The notes under the pieces were generated by a model that was given only the letters and a program-made list of their open reading frames with translations, was not told the origin of the DNA and did not search any database. Positions 52,669-61,953 of a stretch of DNA of 64,000 bases are shown piece after piece. The translations under genes and the position numbers were made by a program. Origin of the DNA: WHSW01 sp963705955 (GTDB lineage Bacteria; Actinomycetota; Thermoleophilia; Solirubrobacterales; 70-9); contig CAVPLH010000006.1 of the NCBI GenBank assembly GCA_963705955.1, positions 1,612,001-1,676,000 of the forward strand. Reading direction: 5' to 3'. Position 1 is the first letter of the stretch. Each line of letters starts with the position of its first letter.

Positions 52669-54289
52669 CTACGGCGTGATCGCGAAGTTCCAGGTGCCCC
52701 AACCGGACCCGGACGCGGAGCCGGGCTCGACCACCCACTCGTTGACCATCCACACTCGGGAGGTGCCCGCCGGCGGCGCCGGATCCGGCGTGGCGCCGGC
52801 GTAGTCGCCCCAGCGGCACGGGCTGCACGTGAAGTCGTTCAGCGAGGAGGGCGAGCTCTTCACCAGGACCGGCGACGACTGCGCGGCCGCTCCGATCTTC
52901 GAGACCATCGCGATCGAGGGATGGACGCTCGAGGAGGTTCGGTCGAAGCTCATCGCCATGTCGCTGCCAAACGACTTGGTGGCACCGTTGACTATCCGGT
53001 TCGGCGAGATCGCGCCGTTGAACTCGTAAAGCGACCCGCTCGTCGCCTTCCCGGATTGGAACACGGTGTCGGCGGCCGGGTCGATCTCGTACCAGCGGAC
53101 CTCGGAGCCGGCGCCCCCGGAGACCGTGTGCTGGGTCCATAGGGCGACCGTGCCATCGGGCGGGGTCGATCGCCGATACCGCCTGCGTGAGACGCCCGTC
53201 GAGCGTGTCGAGCGTGCTGGAGGTCCCCGATTGAGGCGCGCTGGGCGGGACCGAGTAGCTGGGCACGGTGACGGTCTTGCCTTTTGCCGCGATCTTCGCG
53301 CTGCCGTCGGTGTTCTTCGACACCTTGAACAGCGACAGCTTCGTCGACGGGCTGTTGCCGTCGACGGCGGCGACGTATCCGGTCGCGGAGGTGTCGGTCT
53401 GGTTCGCCGGCACCGGCGTGAACGCCGGGGTGCCGTTCGCGTTCTTGATCCCGAATCGGCCGTTCGCAGCCAGCGCCGGGCAGGTCGTCCCCGACGGTGG
53501 CTTCGTGACACCGACGACGTCGGAGCCGACGTAGCTGCCGCTGGGGCTCGAGTTCGAGAACGTGTTGACACCGATCACACCGAAGTCCCTCGTGTCACCG
53601 AGCTTCGGGTAGTCGGGAAGCTCGGTCCCGTACGAGACCGTGTAGTTGCAGAAGTCGGCGGCGCTGTTGGGCGATGCCGTCTTGCTGAAGCCGAACGTCA
53701 GCCGGTTGTCGGTCGAGCTGACGAGGACCAGGCCGGCGTAGTAGAAGCGCTTTGTCCCCGGGTCCCAGATCACCTGGGGGTCGGTGGTGAACACCGACCC
53801 GGTCCCCCAGAGGCTGTTCAGGGTGCCGGTCGAGATCGGGGTCGTCGACGTCTTGTCGTAGATCGCGAATCGGTCGTTGATCGTCTCGATGAAGCGGGTC
53901 TTGCCCACCGCGCCGGTCGTGTCGGGGGGTCCGACGTTGGTGTCACGGATGCCGGCAAAGCTCGGGTTCGCGGTCGGCGCCCGCACCGAGAAGGCGGCGT
54001 CGCCTGCCGCGAGCGAGCCCGGCGCCCGCCGTGCCGCCCGTGCCCTCGCCTGCTCATAGGCGGCCTGATCGGGAACCAGATACCCCTGGTCGAGGAGGCG
54101 CCTCTGCGCGGAGCTGAGGGGACCGCCGGCCATCGGCTTCGCGGGCTTCACTTGCAGGCTCTCGGCGCCGGCGTCGGCTGCGAACGTGCTCGCGAGCGCG
54201 ATGATCGCGACGGCGACCGCGAGGAGCGCGCACCGGCGCCCGGGTGCGATCCTCTCGAGGGAACAAGCGAGACTTGCGGCGAAATGCAT
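52669..54289 (-). CDS. Large secreted protein of unknown function (frameshifted)
   Basis: About 540 residues after repair. Signal peptide LLAVAVAIIALASTFAADAG. The mature part reads as a beta-propeller-like exported protein: NVGPPDTTGAVGKTRFIETI, VFTTDPQVIWDPGTKRFYYA, LPDYPKLGDTRDFGVIGVNT, LDGRLTQAVSAIDP. An extra C near 53162 (GACCCCGCCCGATGG) breaks the frame; removal gives PPDGTVALWTQHTVSGGAGS and FTCSPCRWGDYAGATPDPAP, ending FAITP. The CxxC near the end may form a disulphide. No named family assigned; the pattern resembles secreted proteins common in soil actinobacteria. Confidence 0.72.
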
Positions 54290-54427
54290 CGGTATCTCCT
54301 AAGTTCGCCGACAGCCCGACCTGCCGAGGCTTGATCAGCGCGAACCTATCACGCAAATCGCTCGGCTTCAGGCCCATCCGCGCCCGGGTTTGCCCCGGAC
54401 GAACAGGGCTCGCCCCGCGGCACCCGC

Positions 54428-54748
54428 TCATCGCGTCAGCTTCGTGCCCAGCTTCTCGGTCTTGCTGTTCCCGGCCCGGTCGGTGAGCGTCACGGTCAAC
54501 CTGGCAGATGCCTTCTTGCCCCTCCCGAGCGGCCTGGCGATCCGGTGGTCGTTTCTCTTTCGCCTCAGCGCCAGCTTCAGGATCTTCGTCTGGCCGGCAC
54601 TGACCGAATCCGTCTTCGGCGCCAGCTTGAAGGAGTTCCGGTGCCTGTTCACCCTCACCTTCGCCCTGCCGTCGGCGACGGCCGTCAGCCGTTCCTTGGC
54701 CGAAACACTCACCTTGACGACGATCGTAGACGCGTTCGATCCGGTCCG
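54428..54748 (-). pseudogene. C-terminal fragment of a secreted Ig-like protein
   Basis: About 105 residues ending LTDRAGNSKTEKLGTKLTR. Basic beta-rich repeats (VVKVSVSAKERLTAVADGRA, KVRVNRHRNSFKLAPKTDSV, TKILKLALRRKRND) match the C-terminal domains of secreted actinobacterial proteins such as the tail of the protein at 57796. No start, signal peptide or upstream part exists: the sequence changes at about 54755 into a plus-strand ArsR gene that is itself missing its start. A cut fragment, not a gene by itself. Confidence 0.6.
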
Positions 54749-54764
54749 CACCGCCGCCGCCCGG

Positions 54765-55085
54765 GTTGCGCTCAGCCTCATCTTCTCGGCGCTCGCCGAT
54801 CCGACCCGCCGCTCGATCCTGACCCGCCTCGCCGAGGGCGAGGCGACCGTGGCAGAGCTCTCCGAGCCGTTCCCGGTGAGCGGGCCGGCGATCTCGCGCC
54901 ACCTCAAGGTGCTCGAGCACGCGGGACTGATCGCCCGCAGCCGGGAGGCCCAGTGGCGACCGAGCCGCCTGCAGGCCGAACCACTCGACGAGGCGGTCGA
55001 GTGGATGCAGTCGCGCAAGCGGACCTGGGAGGCCCGGATGGACCGACTCGATGCACACCTGCACGAAGCAAGGAGAAATCGATGA
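54765..55085 (+). CDS. ArsR-family regulator, start missing
   Basis: LSLIFSALADPTRRSILTRL, ATVAELSEPFPVSGPAISRH and LKVLEHAGLIARSREAQWRP give a full winged helix very similar to the ArsR at 38300, with QSRKRTWEARMDRLDAHLHE at the end. No start codon lies near the expected N-terminus; the open frame extends upstream only through the reverse of another gene fragment. It overlaps the AHSA1 gene by four bases, as in the module at 38300. Confidence 0.78.
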   Translation, partial: VALSLIFSALADPTRRSILTRLAEGEATVAELSEPFPVSGPAISRHLKVLEHAGLIARSREAQWRPSRLQAEPLDEAVEWMQSRKRTWEARMDRLDAHLHEARRNR

Positions 55086-55544
55086 CTGACTCGACCCCCG
55101 TGGACACCGATCAAGCCGTCCTGATCACGCGCATATTCGAAGCACCGCGCGAGCGGGTCTTCAAAGCCTGGACCGACCCCGACCAGGTCGCGGCTTGGTA
55201 CGGGCCTGAAGGCATGGACGCCCCGCGCGAGCGGATCCGAGATCGACCCGCGCGTCGGCGGGCGCTGGGAGCTGACGATGGTCGAGCGCGGCGGTGACCG
55301 TGAGTTCTCGATCGGCTACGAGATCGTCGAGCTCGTCGAACCGGAGCTGATCGTCCTGCGCTCGGACCCGATGCCGGAGATCGGCATGCACGAGCCGACG
55401 GTCGTGCGGGTCGAGTTCGATGACCACGGCACGAAGACGCGGATGACGCTCAGCGACGGGCCCTACCCGCCCCCGGGGCCCGGCCACGCCGAGGCGGGCT
55501 GGAACGCGGCTTTCGACAAGCTCGCGACGCTCGTCGCCCGATAG
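55082..55544 (+). CDS. SRPBCC (AHSA1-like) protein, second module (frameshifted)
   Basis: ATG at 55082; QAVLITRIFEAPRERVFKAW, TDPDQVAAWYGPEGMDAPRE, then after dropping one C near 55237, EIDPRVGGRWELTMVERGGD and PEIGMHEPTVVRVEFDDHG, ending AAFDKLATLVAR. About 153 residues. Same fold and same ArsR partner as 38631, so this is a second copy of the module. Confidence 0.8.
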
Positions 55545-55663
55545 CGACCGCCGCGGAGCAGCCTGCACCCGCGAGCGGGAAGACCCCGCCCCGCGCTCGT
55601 GTGCCACGCAAACCGGTCCAGTGAGACACTGACGTCATCCACGAACCGACGGGGGCGCAAGCC

Positions 55664-56893
55664 ATGAGCAAGGGGACCTACGACGCGATAATTGTTGGAG
55701 CGCGCTGCGCGGGATCGCCTACCGCGATGCTGCTCGCCCGCAAGGGTTACCGGGTGCTGCTGCTGGACAAGGCGACCTTTCCGAGCGACACGATGTCCAC
55801 ACACCACATCCACCCGCCGGGAGTAGCTGCGCTCGAGCGCTGGGGCCTGTTGGAGCGCCTCGAGGCAACTGGTTGCCCGCCGGTCGAGACCTACTCGTTC
55901 GACTTCGGGCCGCTGACGATCTCCGGTTCCCCGCGGCCGATCGACGGGGTCGCGCGGGGTTACTGCCCGCGACGCACGGTGCTCGACCGGCTGCTGGTCG
56001 ACGCCGCCGTGGAGGCGGGTGCGGAGCTGCGCGAGGGCTTCACGGTTGACGAGATCCTTGCCGACGAAGGCGACGGTGACGGGCATCCGCGGTCACGCCA
56101 AGGGAGGCACGGCACTCGTCGAGCGCGCGCAGGGTCGTGATCGGCGCCGACGGCAAGCACTCCCTCGTCGCGAAGACGGTTCAACCCGAGCAGTACAACG
56201 AGCGGCGGTCGCAGCTGGCGATGTACTACGCCTACTGGAGCGGCCTGCCGGTTCGCGGCTTCGACACCACGATTCGGGCCGAGAATCGCCGCGGCTGGGC
56301 GGCCATCCCCACCCACGACGATCTCACCGTGCTCCCGTTCGGCTGGCCGGTCGAGGAGTTCAAGGCGAACCGCAAGGACATCGAGGGGAACTTCTTTGCG
56401 GCGATGGACCACGCCCCCGAGTTCGCCGAGCGTGTGCGCGCCGCGAAGCGGGAGTCGAAGTTCATCGGCTCAGCCGAGCTGCCCGGGTACTTCCGCAAGC
56501 CGTTCGGCCCCGGCTGGACGCTGCTCGGCGACGCCGGCTACCACAAGAATCCGATCACGGCGATGGGCATCAACGATGCCTTTCGCGACGCCGAGCTCGT
56601 GACCCGCGCGCTCGACGATGCCTTCTCGGAGCGGCGCTCATACGAGCAGGGGATGAGCCGACTATCAGCGGGTCCGCGACGGCGAGGCGCTGCCGGTCTA
56701 TGAGTTCACGGACGAGTTCGCGCAGCTCCAGCCCCCGCCGCCCGAGATGCAGCAGCTGCTCGGGGCGATGCGCGAAAACCAGGACGCGATGGACGGGTTC
56801 ATCAGCGTGCAGGCGAGCACTCTTCCGGCGCCGGAGTTCTTCGCGCCCGAGAACGTCGGGCGAATCATGGCGGAGGCCGGAGCGGCGAGCTGA
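55664..56893 (+). CDS. Geranylgeranyl-reductase-like FAD oxidoreductase (three frame breaks)
   Basis: About 408 residues after repair. FAD loop DAIIVGARCAGSPTAMLLAR, RKGYRVLLLDKATFPSDTMS, then VVIGADGKHSLVAKTVQPEQ (DG motif), TIRAENRRGWAAIPTHDDLT and GWTLLGDAGYHKNPITAMGI (GD motif), INDAFRDAELVTRALDDAFS. Extra bases near 56075, 56130 and 56662 break the frame; the repaired end reads YQRVRDGEALPVYEFTDEFA to IMAEAGAAS. It belongs to the GGR/tryptophan-halogenase-like flavoproteins; substrate unknown. ATG is preceded by GGGGGCGCAAGCC. Confidence 0.8.
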
Positions 56894-56980
56894 CGAGGGC
56901 GCCCACCGCCGTCGGTTGCAGGCGCTCGAGAGCGCGAGCCCGTCGCCATACTTGGAACGGAGCGAATAGGAGGCGACTTG

Positions 56981-57721
56981 ATGGCGGAGCACAAGATCGG
57001 AACGCAGGAGGAATGGCAGGCGGAGCGCGACGAGCTGCTCGAGGAGGAGAAGGAGCTCACGCGCCGGGGCGATGAGCTGACCAGGAAGCGACAGGAGCTC
57101 CCTTGGATTCCGGTCGAGAAGGACTACGGGTTCGAGACCGCGGACGGCGACAAGTCGCTCGCCGACCTCTTCGACGGGCGTTCCCAACTGTTGATCTACC
57201 ACTTCATGTTCGGGCCCCCCTACGAGGCGGGCTGCACGGTTTGCTCGTCGATCGCCGACAACCTCAATGCGAACGCCCCGCACCTGAACGCCGGGGATGT
57301 GACGGTGGTTCTCGTCTCGCGCGCTCCGGCCGACAGGCTCGAGGCCTATAGGGAGCGGATGGGCTGGAACAACCTGGACTGGGTGTCAACGGTCGGCGAC
57401 GACTTCAACCGCGACCTCGGATTCCTCAACACCGAGGAGGAGCTGAAGCCGTTCCTGAAGGGCGAGATCCCGCCGTCGGTCCAGCTGATGGCGAAGCTCT
57501 CCGGCACCGACGTGAAGGGATACGTCACCGAAGGTCCCGGCATGAGCGTGTATGCGCTGTCCGACGCGACGGTCTACCGCACCTACGTGACGAGCGCGCG
57601 GGGGCTCGAGGGGCCCGCGATGGGCTTCTACGGCCTGCTCGACCGGACCCCGAAGGGGCGCCAGGAGGATGGCGATCGACCCATTCGGCTCCGGCGACAC
57701 GACGAGTACGAGGCGCACTGA
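56981..57721 (+). CDS. DUF899 thioredoxin-fold protein, copy 2
   Basis: 246 residues, ATG after TAGGAGGCGACTTG (a TTG one codon earlier is possible). TQEEWQAERDELLEEEKELT, RQELPWIPVEKDYGF, LADLFDGRSQLLIYHFMFGP and the C-x2-C site AGCTVCSSIADNLNAN mirror the copy at 51312; the middle (PADRLEAYRERMGWNNLDW) is also shared but the C-terminal half differs. Probably a separate substrate or partner. Confidence 0.9.
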   Translation: MAEHKIGTQEEWQAERDELLEEEKELTRRGDELTRKRQELPWIPVEKDYGFETADGDKSLADLFDGRSQLLIYHFMFGPPYEAGCTVCSSIADNLNANAPHLNAGDVTVVLVSRAPADRLEAYRERMGWNNLDWVSTVGDDFNRDLGFLNTEEELKPFLKGEIPPSVQLMAKLSGTDVKGYVTEGPGMSVYALSDATVYRTYVTSARGLEGPAMGFYGLLDRTPKGRQEDGDRPIRLRRHDEYEAH

Positions 57722-57795
57722 GCGAGTAAGCTGGCGCGAGCCACTCGGGGAAGATGGCCGCGGGCAGGATGCTCGCGGGGAGAGAAGGGGGTGCC

Positions 57796-59124
57796 ATGGA
57801 TGCACGGTACGCAGGGGCGGGATCGCCGTGCCTTGCTGAGCGGACGCAGGTCGCCCGCCGCTCACGGTCGAGCCTCGTGCCCCGCGTCGCGCACGTCCCG
57901 AGCACCTTCGCCGCCGCGCTCGTGCTCGCCGCGCTGTTGGTCTGCCTGCCGCTGGCGCTGGCCGCCCGCGCCGAAGGCTTCGTCTACTGGACGAAGCTCG
58001 AGGGCCCCTTCTCGAACGGCCTGCCGATCAAACCCCTGGCGGGGATCGACCGCGCCAACCTCGATGGCTCAGGGGTCGACGAGAGCTTCATCACGGGCGT
58101 CGATGGCCTCCGGTCGGTGGCAGTCGACGGCGGCCACGTCTACTGGGGCACCTTCCCGCTCCACGGCGACGCCACGATCGGCCGCGCCAACCTCGACGGC
58201 AGCGAGGTGGACCCGAACTTCATCGGCGGCTTCAATCTGCCGCAAGCGATCGCGGTCGACGGCGGCCACGTCTACTGGACATGGGGCGCCCTCGACGGGA
58301 GGATCGGCCGCGCCAACGTCGACGGCACCGAGGTGGACCCGAGCTTCATCACCGGTGCATCGAACCCGTGGGGAATCGCGGTCGACGGCGGCCACGTCTA
58401 CTGGGGGAACGTCGCCACCGGCGACTCCACGATCGGTCGCGCCAACCTCGACGGCTCGGGGGTCGACCAGAGCTTCATCACCGCGGCCCGGGGCTTCAGT
58501 CTGATCAAGGGGCTCGCCGTCGACGGCGCCCACGTCTACTGGACGTCCGGCGACCTCGCCGGGGGAATCGGTCGCGCCAACCTCGACGGCACCGAGGTGG
58601 ACCCGAGCTTCATCACCGGTGCTTGCTTGCCCTCCGGGGTGGCGCTCGACGCCGGCCACATCTACTGGGCGAACGACTACGGCGACGGCATGATCGGTCG
58701 CGCCAACCTCGACGGCTCGGGGGTGAACCAGAGCTTCATCACCGGCGCAGGCGCCGGGCTCTATGGGCTCGCGGTCGATGCGCTGTCATCGCCCGGTCCG
58801 GATTCGACTCCTCCGCCCGCTTCGTCTCCGGACTGCTTGGGCTTGGGCGGGTTGGAGCGAAACGCAAACAGGGGGACCGCGAAGCTGATCATCAAGGTTC
58901 CCGGTGCCGGCGAGCTTCAGCTGAGCAAGACGAAGCGGGTGCGAAACGACTCCGAACAGGCCGCCACGGCCGGCAAGGCGCGGCTCAGGGTCCGCCCACG
59001 TGCCAAGGCCAAGGCGAAGCTCGCCGCCACCGGCAAGGTCAAGATCCGCCTGCCCGTCACCTTCACACCGAGCACGGGACCGCCGATCAACAGCTCGAAG
59101 GAGGTGAAGCTCAAGCAACGCTGA
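57796..59124 (+). CDS. Secreted six-repeat YWTD-like beta-propeller protein
   Basis: About 442 residues. A cytoplasmic basic stretch precedes a signal segment (FAAALVLAALLVCLPLALAA). Six near-identical blades follow, each with GRANLDGSEVDPNFI- and VDGGHVYWG-type blocks (low-density-lipoprotein class B-like). A Pro/Ser linker leads to a basic C-terminal domain (KLIIKVPGAGELQLSKTKRV) ending SSKEVKLKQR, as in several secreted proteins of this genome. ATG at 57796 is preferred to 57754 because GAGAAGGGGG precedes it. Likely binds ligands at the cell surface. Confidence 0.85.
   Translation: MDARYAGAGSPCLAERTQVARRSRSSLVPRVAHVPSTFAAALVLAALLVCLPLALAARAEGFVYWTKLEGPFSNGLPIKPLAGIDRANLDGSGVDESFITGVDGLRSVAVDGGHVYWGTFPLHGDATIGRANLDGSEVDPNFIGGFNLPQAIAVDGGHVYWTWGALDGRIGRANVDGTEVDPSFITGASNPWGIAVDGGHVYWGNVATGDSTIGRANLDGSGVDQSFITAARGFSLIKGLAVDGAHVYWTSGDLAGGIGRANLDGTEVDPSFITGACLPSGVALDAGHIYWANDYGDGMIGRANLDGSGVNQSFITGAGAGLYGLAVDALSSPGPDSTPPPASSPDCLGLGGLERNANRGTAKLIIKVPGAGELQLSKTKRVRNDSEQAATAGKARLRVRPRAKAKAKLAATGKVKIRLPVTFTPSTGPPINSSKEVKLKQR
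58045..58800 (+). repeat. Six tandem 126-135 bp repeats encoding the propeller blades
   Basis: Units beginning ATCGRYCGCGCCAACVTCGA start at 58045, 58177, 58303, 58432, 58567 and 58693 (spacings 132, 126, 129, 135, 126 bp). All spacings are multiples of three, so the repeat is protein-coding. High DNA identity suggests recent duplication or gene conversion among blades. Confidence 0.9.
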
Positions 59125-59201
59125 GCGGCCCGCCGGGGCTCGCCCGAGCGCCCGGCGCCGGCCGTGTGATCGCTGACGTCGAGGTCGTCGCTCCGCCGCA
59201 G

Positions 59202-60572
59202 CTACTTCATCACGCGGATCAGCTTCTTGTTGACGAACTCCTCGATTCCGTATCGGCCGAGCTCCCTGCCGAAGCCCGATCGCTTCACGCCGCCGAATGG
59301 CAGTTCGGCACCGTCGGCGCCGACCCCGTTGACATAGACCATCCCCGTATCGAGGCTGTCCGCCACCCGGAGCGCCTGTTCCGGATCGTCGGAGAAGACG
59401 TACGAACCGAGCCCGAACGGCGTGTCGTTCGCCACCTTGATCGCCTCCTCCTCAGAGCCGACCCGGAACACGCTCGCGACCGGTCCGAAGAACTCCTCCC
59501 GGTAGGCGTCGTTCTCCGAAGTGACTCCAACAAGCACGGTGCTCGAGAAGTAGTTGTCCTTCCGATCCCCGCCGGCGGCTATCTCCGCGCCCTGGGCGAC
59601 CGCCCGATCGAGCTGATCCTGCAGGGTCTCCGCAGCCGTCGCCGACGAGAGCGGTCCCATCTCGGCGCCCTCGGCCATCGGATCACCGGGCTCCGCGGCG
59701 GTCATCGTGGCCGTGAACTTCTCGATGAAATCGTCGTAGAGCTCGTCGGCGACGATGAAGCGCTTCGCCGCGTTACAGGACTGGCCGGTGTTGTCGAGCC
59801 GGCCGGCGACCGCGGCCTCGACCGCTTCGTCCATGTCCTCGGCTCCCAGGAGGATGAACGGATCGGAGCCGCCGAGCTCGAGCACGACCTTCTTCAGGTT
59901 GCGCCCGGCGATCTCCGCAACCGCGGCTCCGGCCCGCTCGGAGCCGGTCAGCGAGACGCCACGGACTCGCGGATCGGCGATCAGCTCGGCGATCTGGTCA
60001 TTCGAGCCGAGGATCGTCTGGTAAGCGCCGTCGGGGAAGCCGGCGTCCGCGTGCATCGTCTGAATCGCCTCAGCCGACTCGGGGCATTGGTGTGCCGGCT
60101 TGAGCAGGATCGGGTTGCCCACGACGAGGTTCGGCCCCGCGAAGCGAGCCACCTGGTAGTAGGGAAAGTTCCAGGGCATGATCCCCAGCAGGGGGCCGAC
60201 CGACGTCCGACGGATCAGGGCCGAGCCCTCGCCGGCAAGCAGCGTGATCGGCTCGTCCTTGAGGAAATCCTCCGCGTTGTCGGCGTAGTAGCCGTAGATG
60301 TCGGCGCAGAAGTCGACCTCGCCGAGGGCCTGCTCCATCGGCTTGCCCATCTCCCGCACGGCGATCTCGGCGAGCGTCTCGCGCCGCTCGGAGTGAAGCT
60401 CGGCCACCCTCTTTACCAACGAGGCGCGCTCCGAGACGGACGTTGTCGACGTCCAGTCGCGGTGGGCGTCCTCCGCCGCCGCGATCGCCGCCGAAAGGTC
60501 CTCATCGGAGATCTGCGGATACTCCTTGACCGTCTCGCCGGTTGCCGGGTTGACGACTGCGTATTTGCCCAT
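59202..60572 (-). CDS. gabD: NAD(P)-dependent succinate-semialdehyde dehydrogenase
   Basis: 456 residues, aldehyde dehydrogenase family: GPLLGIMPWNFPYYQVARFA, LTGSERAGAAVAEIAGRN, catalytic Glu in VVLELGGSDPFILLGAED and catalytic Cys in LDNTGQSCNAAKRFIVAD. The length and ELPFGGVKRSGFGRELGRYG tail fit the short SSADH branch (GabD1-like of actinobacteria). Oxidises succinate semialdehyde to succinate. ATG at 60572 after AGAGGAGTGGAGCAAG. No GABA transaminase is beside it. Confidence 0.88.
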   Translation of the reverse strand: MGKYAVVNPATGETVKEYPQISDEDLSAAIAAAEDAHRDWTSTTSVSERASLVKRVAELHSERRETLAEIAVREMGKPMEQALGEVDFCADIYGYYADNAEDFLKDEPITLLAGEGSALIRRTSVGPLLGIMPWNFPYYQVARFAGPNLVVGNPILLKPAHQCPESAEAIQTMHADAGFPDGAYQTILGSNDQIAELIADPRVRGVSLTGSERAGAAVAEIAGRNLKKVVLELGGSDPFILLGAEDMDEAVEAAVAGRLDNTGQSCNAAKRFIVADELYDDFIEKFTATMTAAEPGDPMAEGAEMGPLSSATAAETLQDQLDRAVAQGAEIAAGGDRKDNYFSSTVLVGVTSENDAYREEFFGPVASVFRVGSEEEAIKVANDTPFGLGSYVFSDDPEQALRVADSLDTGMVYVNGVGADGAELPFGGVKRSGFGRELGRYGIEEFVNKKLIRVMK

Positions 60573-60752
60573 CTTGCTCCACTCCTCTTGCCGGTCGCAT
60601 CGCTCTTCCGGCTGATTACCCGATTCCGCACCCCAGGCTACCCGCTGTCCGCCCGAGCGGAAAGCTCAGCGGGGACCGTGAGTCGGCGCACAGGGTTCGG
60701 AGCGCCGGGCAACCAAAGGGCATCCGCGGCCGAGCTGGGCGCTGACCGGCGC

Positions 60753-61895
60753 TCAGGCACGCGGATCGATCAGGATCTTCGCGTGCACCTCGGGGTCTCC
60801 GAGAGCGTCGAACGCACCCTCGACGCCGTCCAGAGCCACCGTTCCGGTGACGAGCGGTGAGACGTCGACCTCGCCCTCGGCGAGCATGTGCAGGGTCTCG
60901 CGGAACTCGAGCGGCGTGTATGCGATCACGAAGCGCAGATCGATCTCCTTGTTGATCGCCATCGACGGCCGCAAGCGATCGGCGCCCATGCAGACCCCGA
61001 CCACGACGACGCGCGAGAACAGCGGCGCGTGGGCCACGATCTCGTCGATCATCCCCGGAACCCCGACGCACTCGAAGATCACCGGGCTCTTCGGCCCGAG
61101 GCCGAGCCGCTCGACGCCGCGCCAGACGTGATGCCAGGGGATCGGCAGCCGGCGTAGCTTCTCCATCGTCGAGATCGCGAGATCGATCCCTTCGGGAAGG
61201 GTGGCCAGGTGCCCGTGGTCGCCCGCCGCCTCGTAGGGCGAGTCGGCGGCCGGGTCGACGACGATCTCGGCGCCGCAGCGCTGGGCGAGGGCGCGGCGTC
61301 CCGGCGAGAGGTCGCCGGCGACGATCGTCCGCACTCCACGCGCCTTCAGCATGCAGATCACCGCGAGCCCGACCGGCCCACAGCCGATCACCACGGCGAC
61401 CTGGCGCTTGCCGATCTCGCTGCGCCGGACGGCGTGTAGGCCGACCGCCATCGGCTCGGTCAGCGTGCTGAGCTCCGGGCTGAGCCCGTTCGGCACGGCG
61501 AGCATCAGCGATTCCTCGACCACGACCCGCTCGGCGTAGGCGCCCGGCGCCGCGGTCGAGAGCCCGATCGCATGAACATCGGGACCGCTGCGGACCATCG
61601 GGAGCGCGACGACCGGCGTCCCGGTGGGCACACGCTTGCGACACCCGGACCCGTACTCGGTGACCTCACCGCTGAACTCGTGCCCGAAGACGACCCGCTG
61701 GTCGGAGCGCATGAAGGCGTCGTAGCCGGCCTCGTCGAGCACCTCGGCGAGCTCGTCGCAGTGGTGGCGGGCGTGCAGGTCGGAGCCGCAGATGCCGCAA
61801 CGCAGGACGTCGAGCACGACCTGGCCCCGCTGCGGGCGGGGATCCGGCAAGTCGACGAGTGAGAGCTCCGCGCGCTCACAGGCGACCGCCTTCAT
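60753..61895 (-). CDS. Zinc-containing alcohol dehydrogenase-like protein (MDR family)
   Basis: 380 residues. Catalytic zinc site CGICGSDLHARHHCDE with GHEFSGEVTEYGSGC and the NAD loop AVVIGCGPVGLAVICMLKAR. The structural-zinc four-cysteine lobe is not present, so it resembles the threonine/sorbitol branch without it. AFDALGDPEVHAKILIDPRA closes the chain. Substrate unknown. A long insertion at about 215-265 (LPEGIDLAISTMEKLRRLPI) is unusual for the family. ATG at 61895; divergent from the reductase at 61954. Confidence 0.85.
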   Translation of the reverse strand: MKAVACERAELSLVDLPDPRPQRGQVVLDVLRCGICGSDLHARHHCDELAEVLDEAGYDAFMRSDQRVVFGHEFSGEVTEYGSGCRKRVPTGTPVVALPMVRSGPDVHAIGLSTAAPGAYAERVVVEESLMLAVPNGLSPELSTLTEPMAVGLHAVRRSEIGKRQVAVVIGCGPVGLAVICMLKARGVRTIVAGDLSPGRRALAQRCGAEIVVDPAADSPYEAAGDHGHLATLPEGIDLAISTMEKLRRLPIPWHHVWRGVERLGLGPKSPVIFECVGVPGMIDEIVAHAPLFSRVVVVGVCMGADRLRPSMAINKEIDLRFVIAYTPLEFRETLHMLAEGEVDVSPLVTGTVALDGVEGAFDALGDPEVHAKILIDPRA

Positions 61896-61953
61896 GCCCC
61901 GGATGCTTTCACAGCGGCCAGGCCCCGACGGGCCCCGGGTAGGGTTGCGGCTG

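Noticed and set aside
5580..56670. Programmed +1 ribosomal frameshifting
   Set aside because: The sites share no slippery sequence or stop codon and occur in unrelated genes; insertion error is simpler.
58045..58800. CRISPR array
   Set aside because: Repeats are about 126-135 bp, in frame and coding, with no short repeat/unique spacer pattern and no cas genes.
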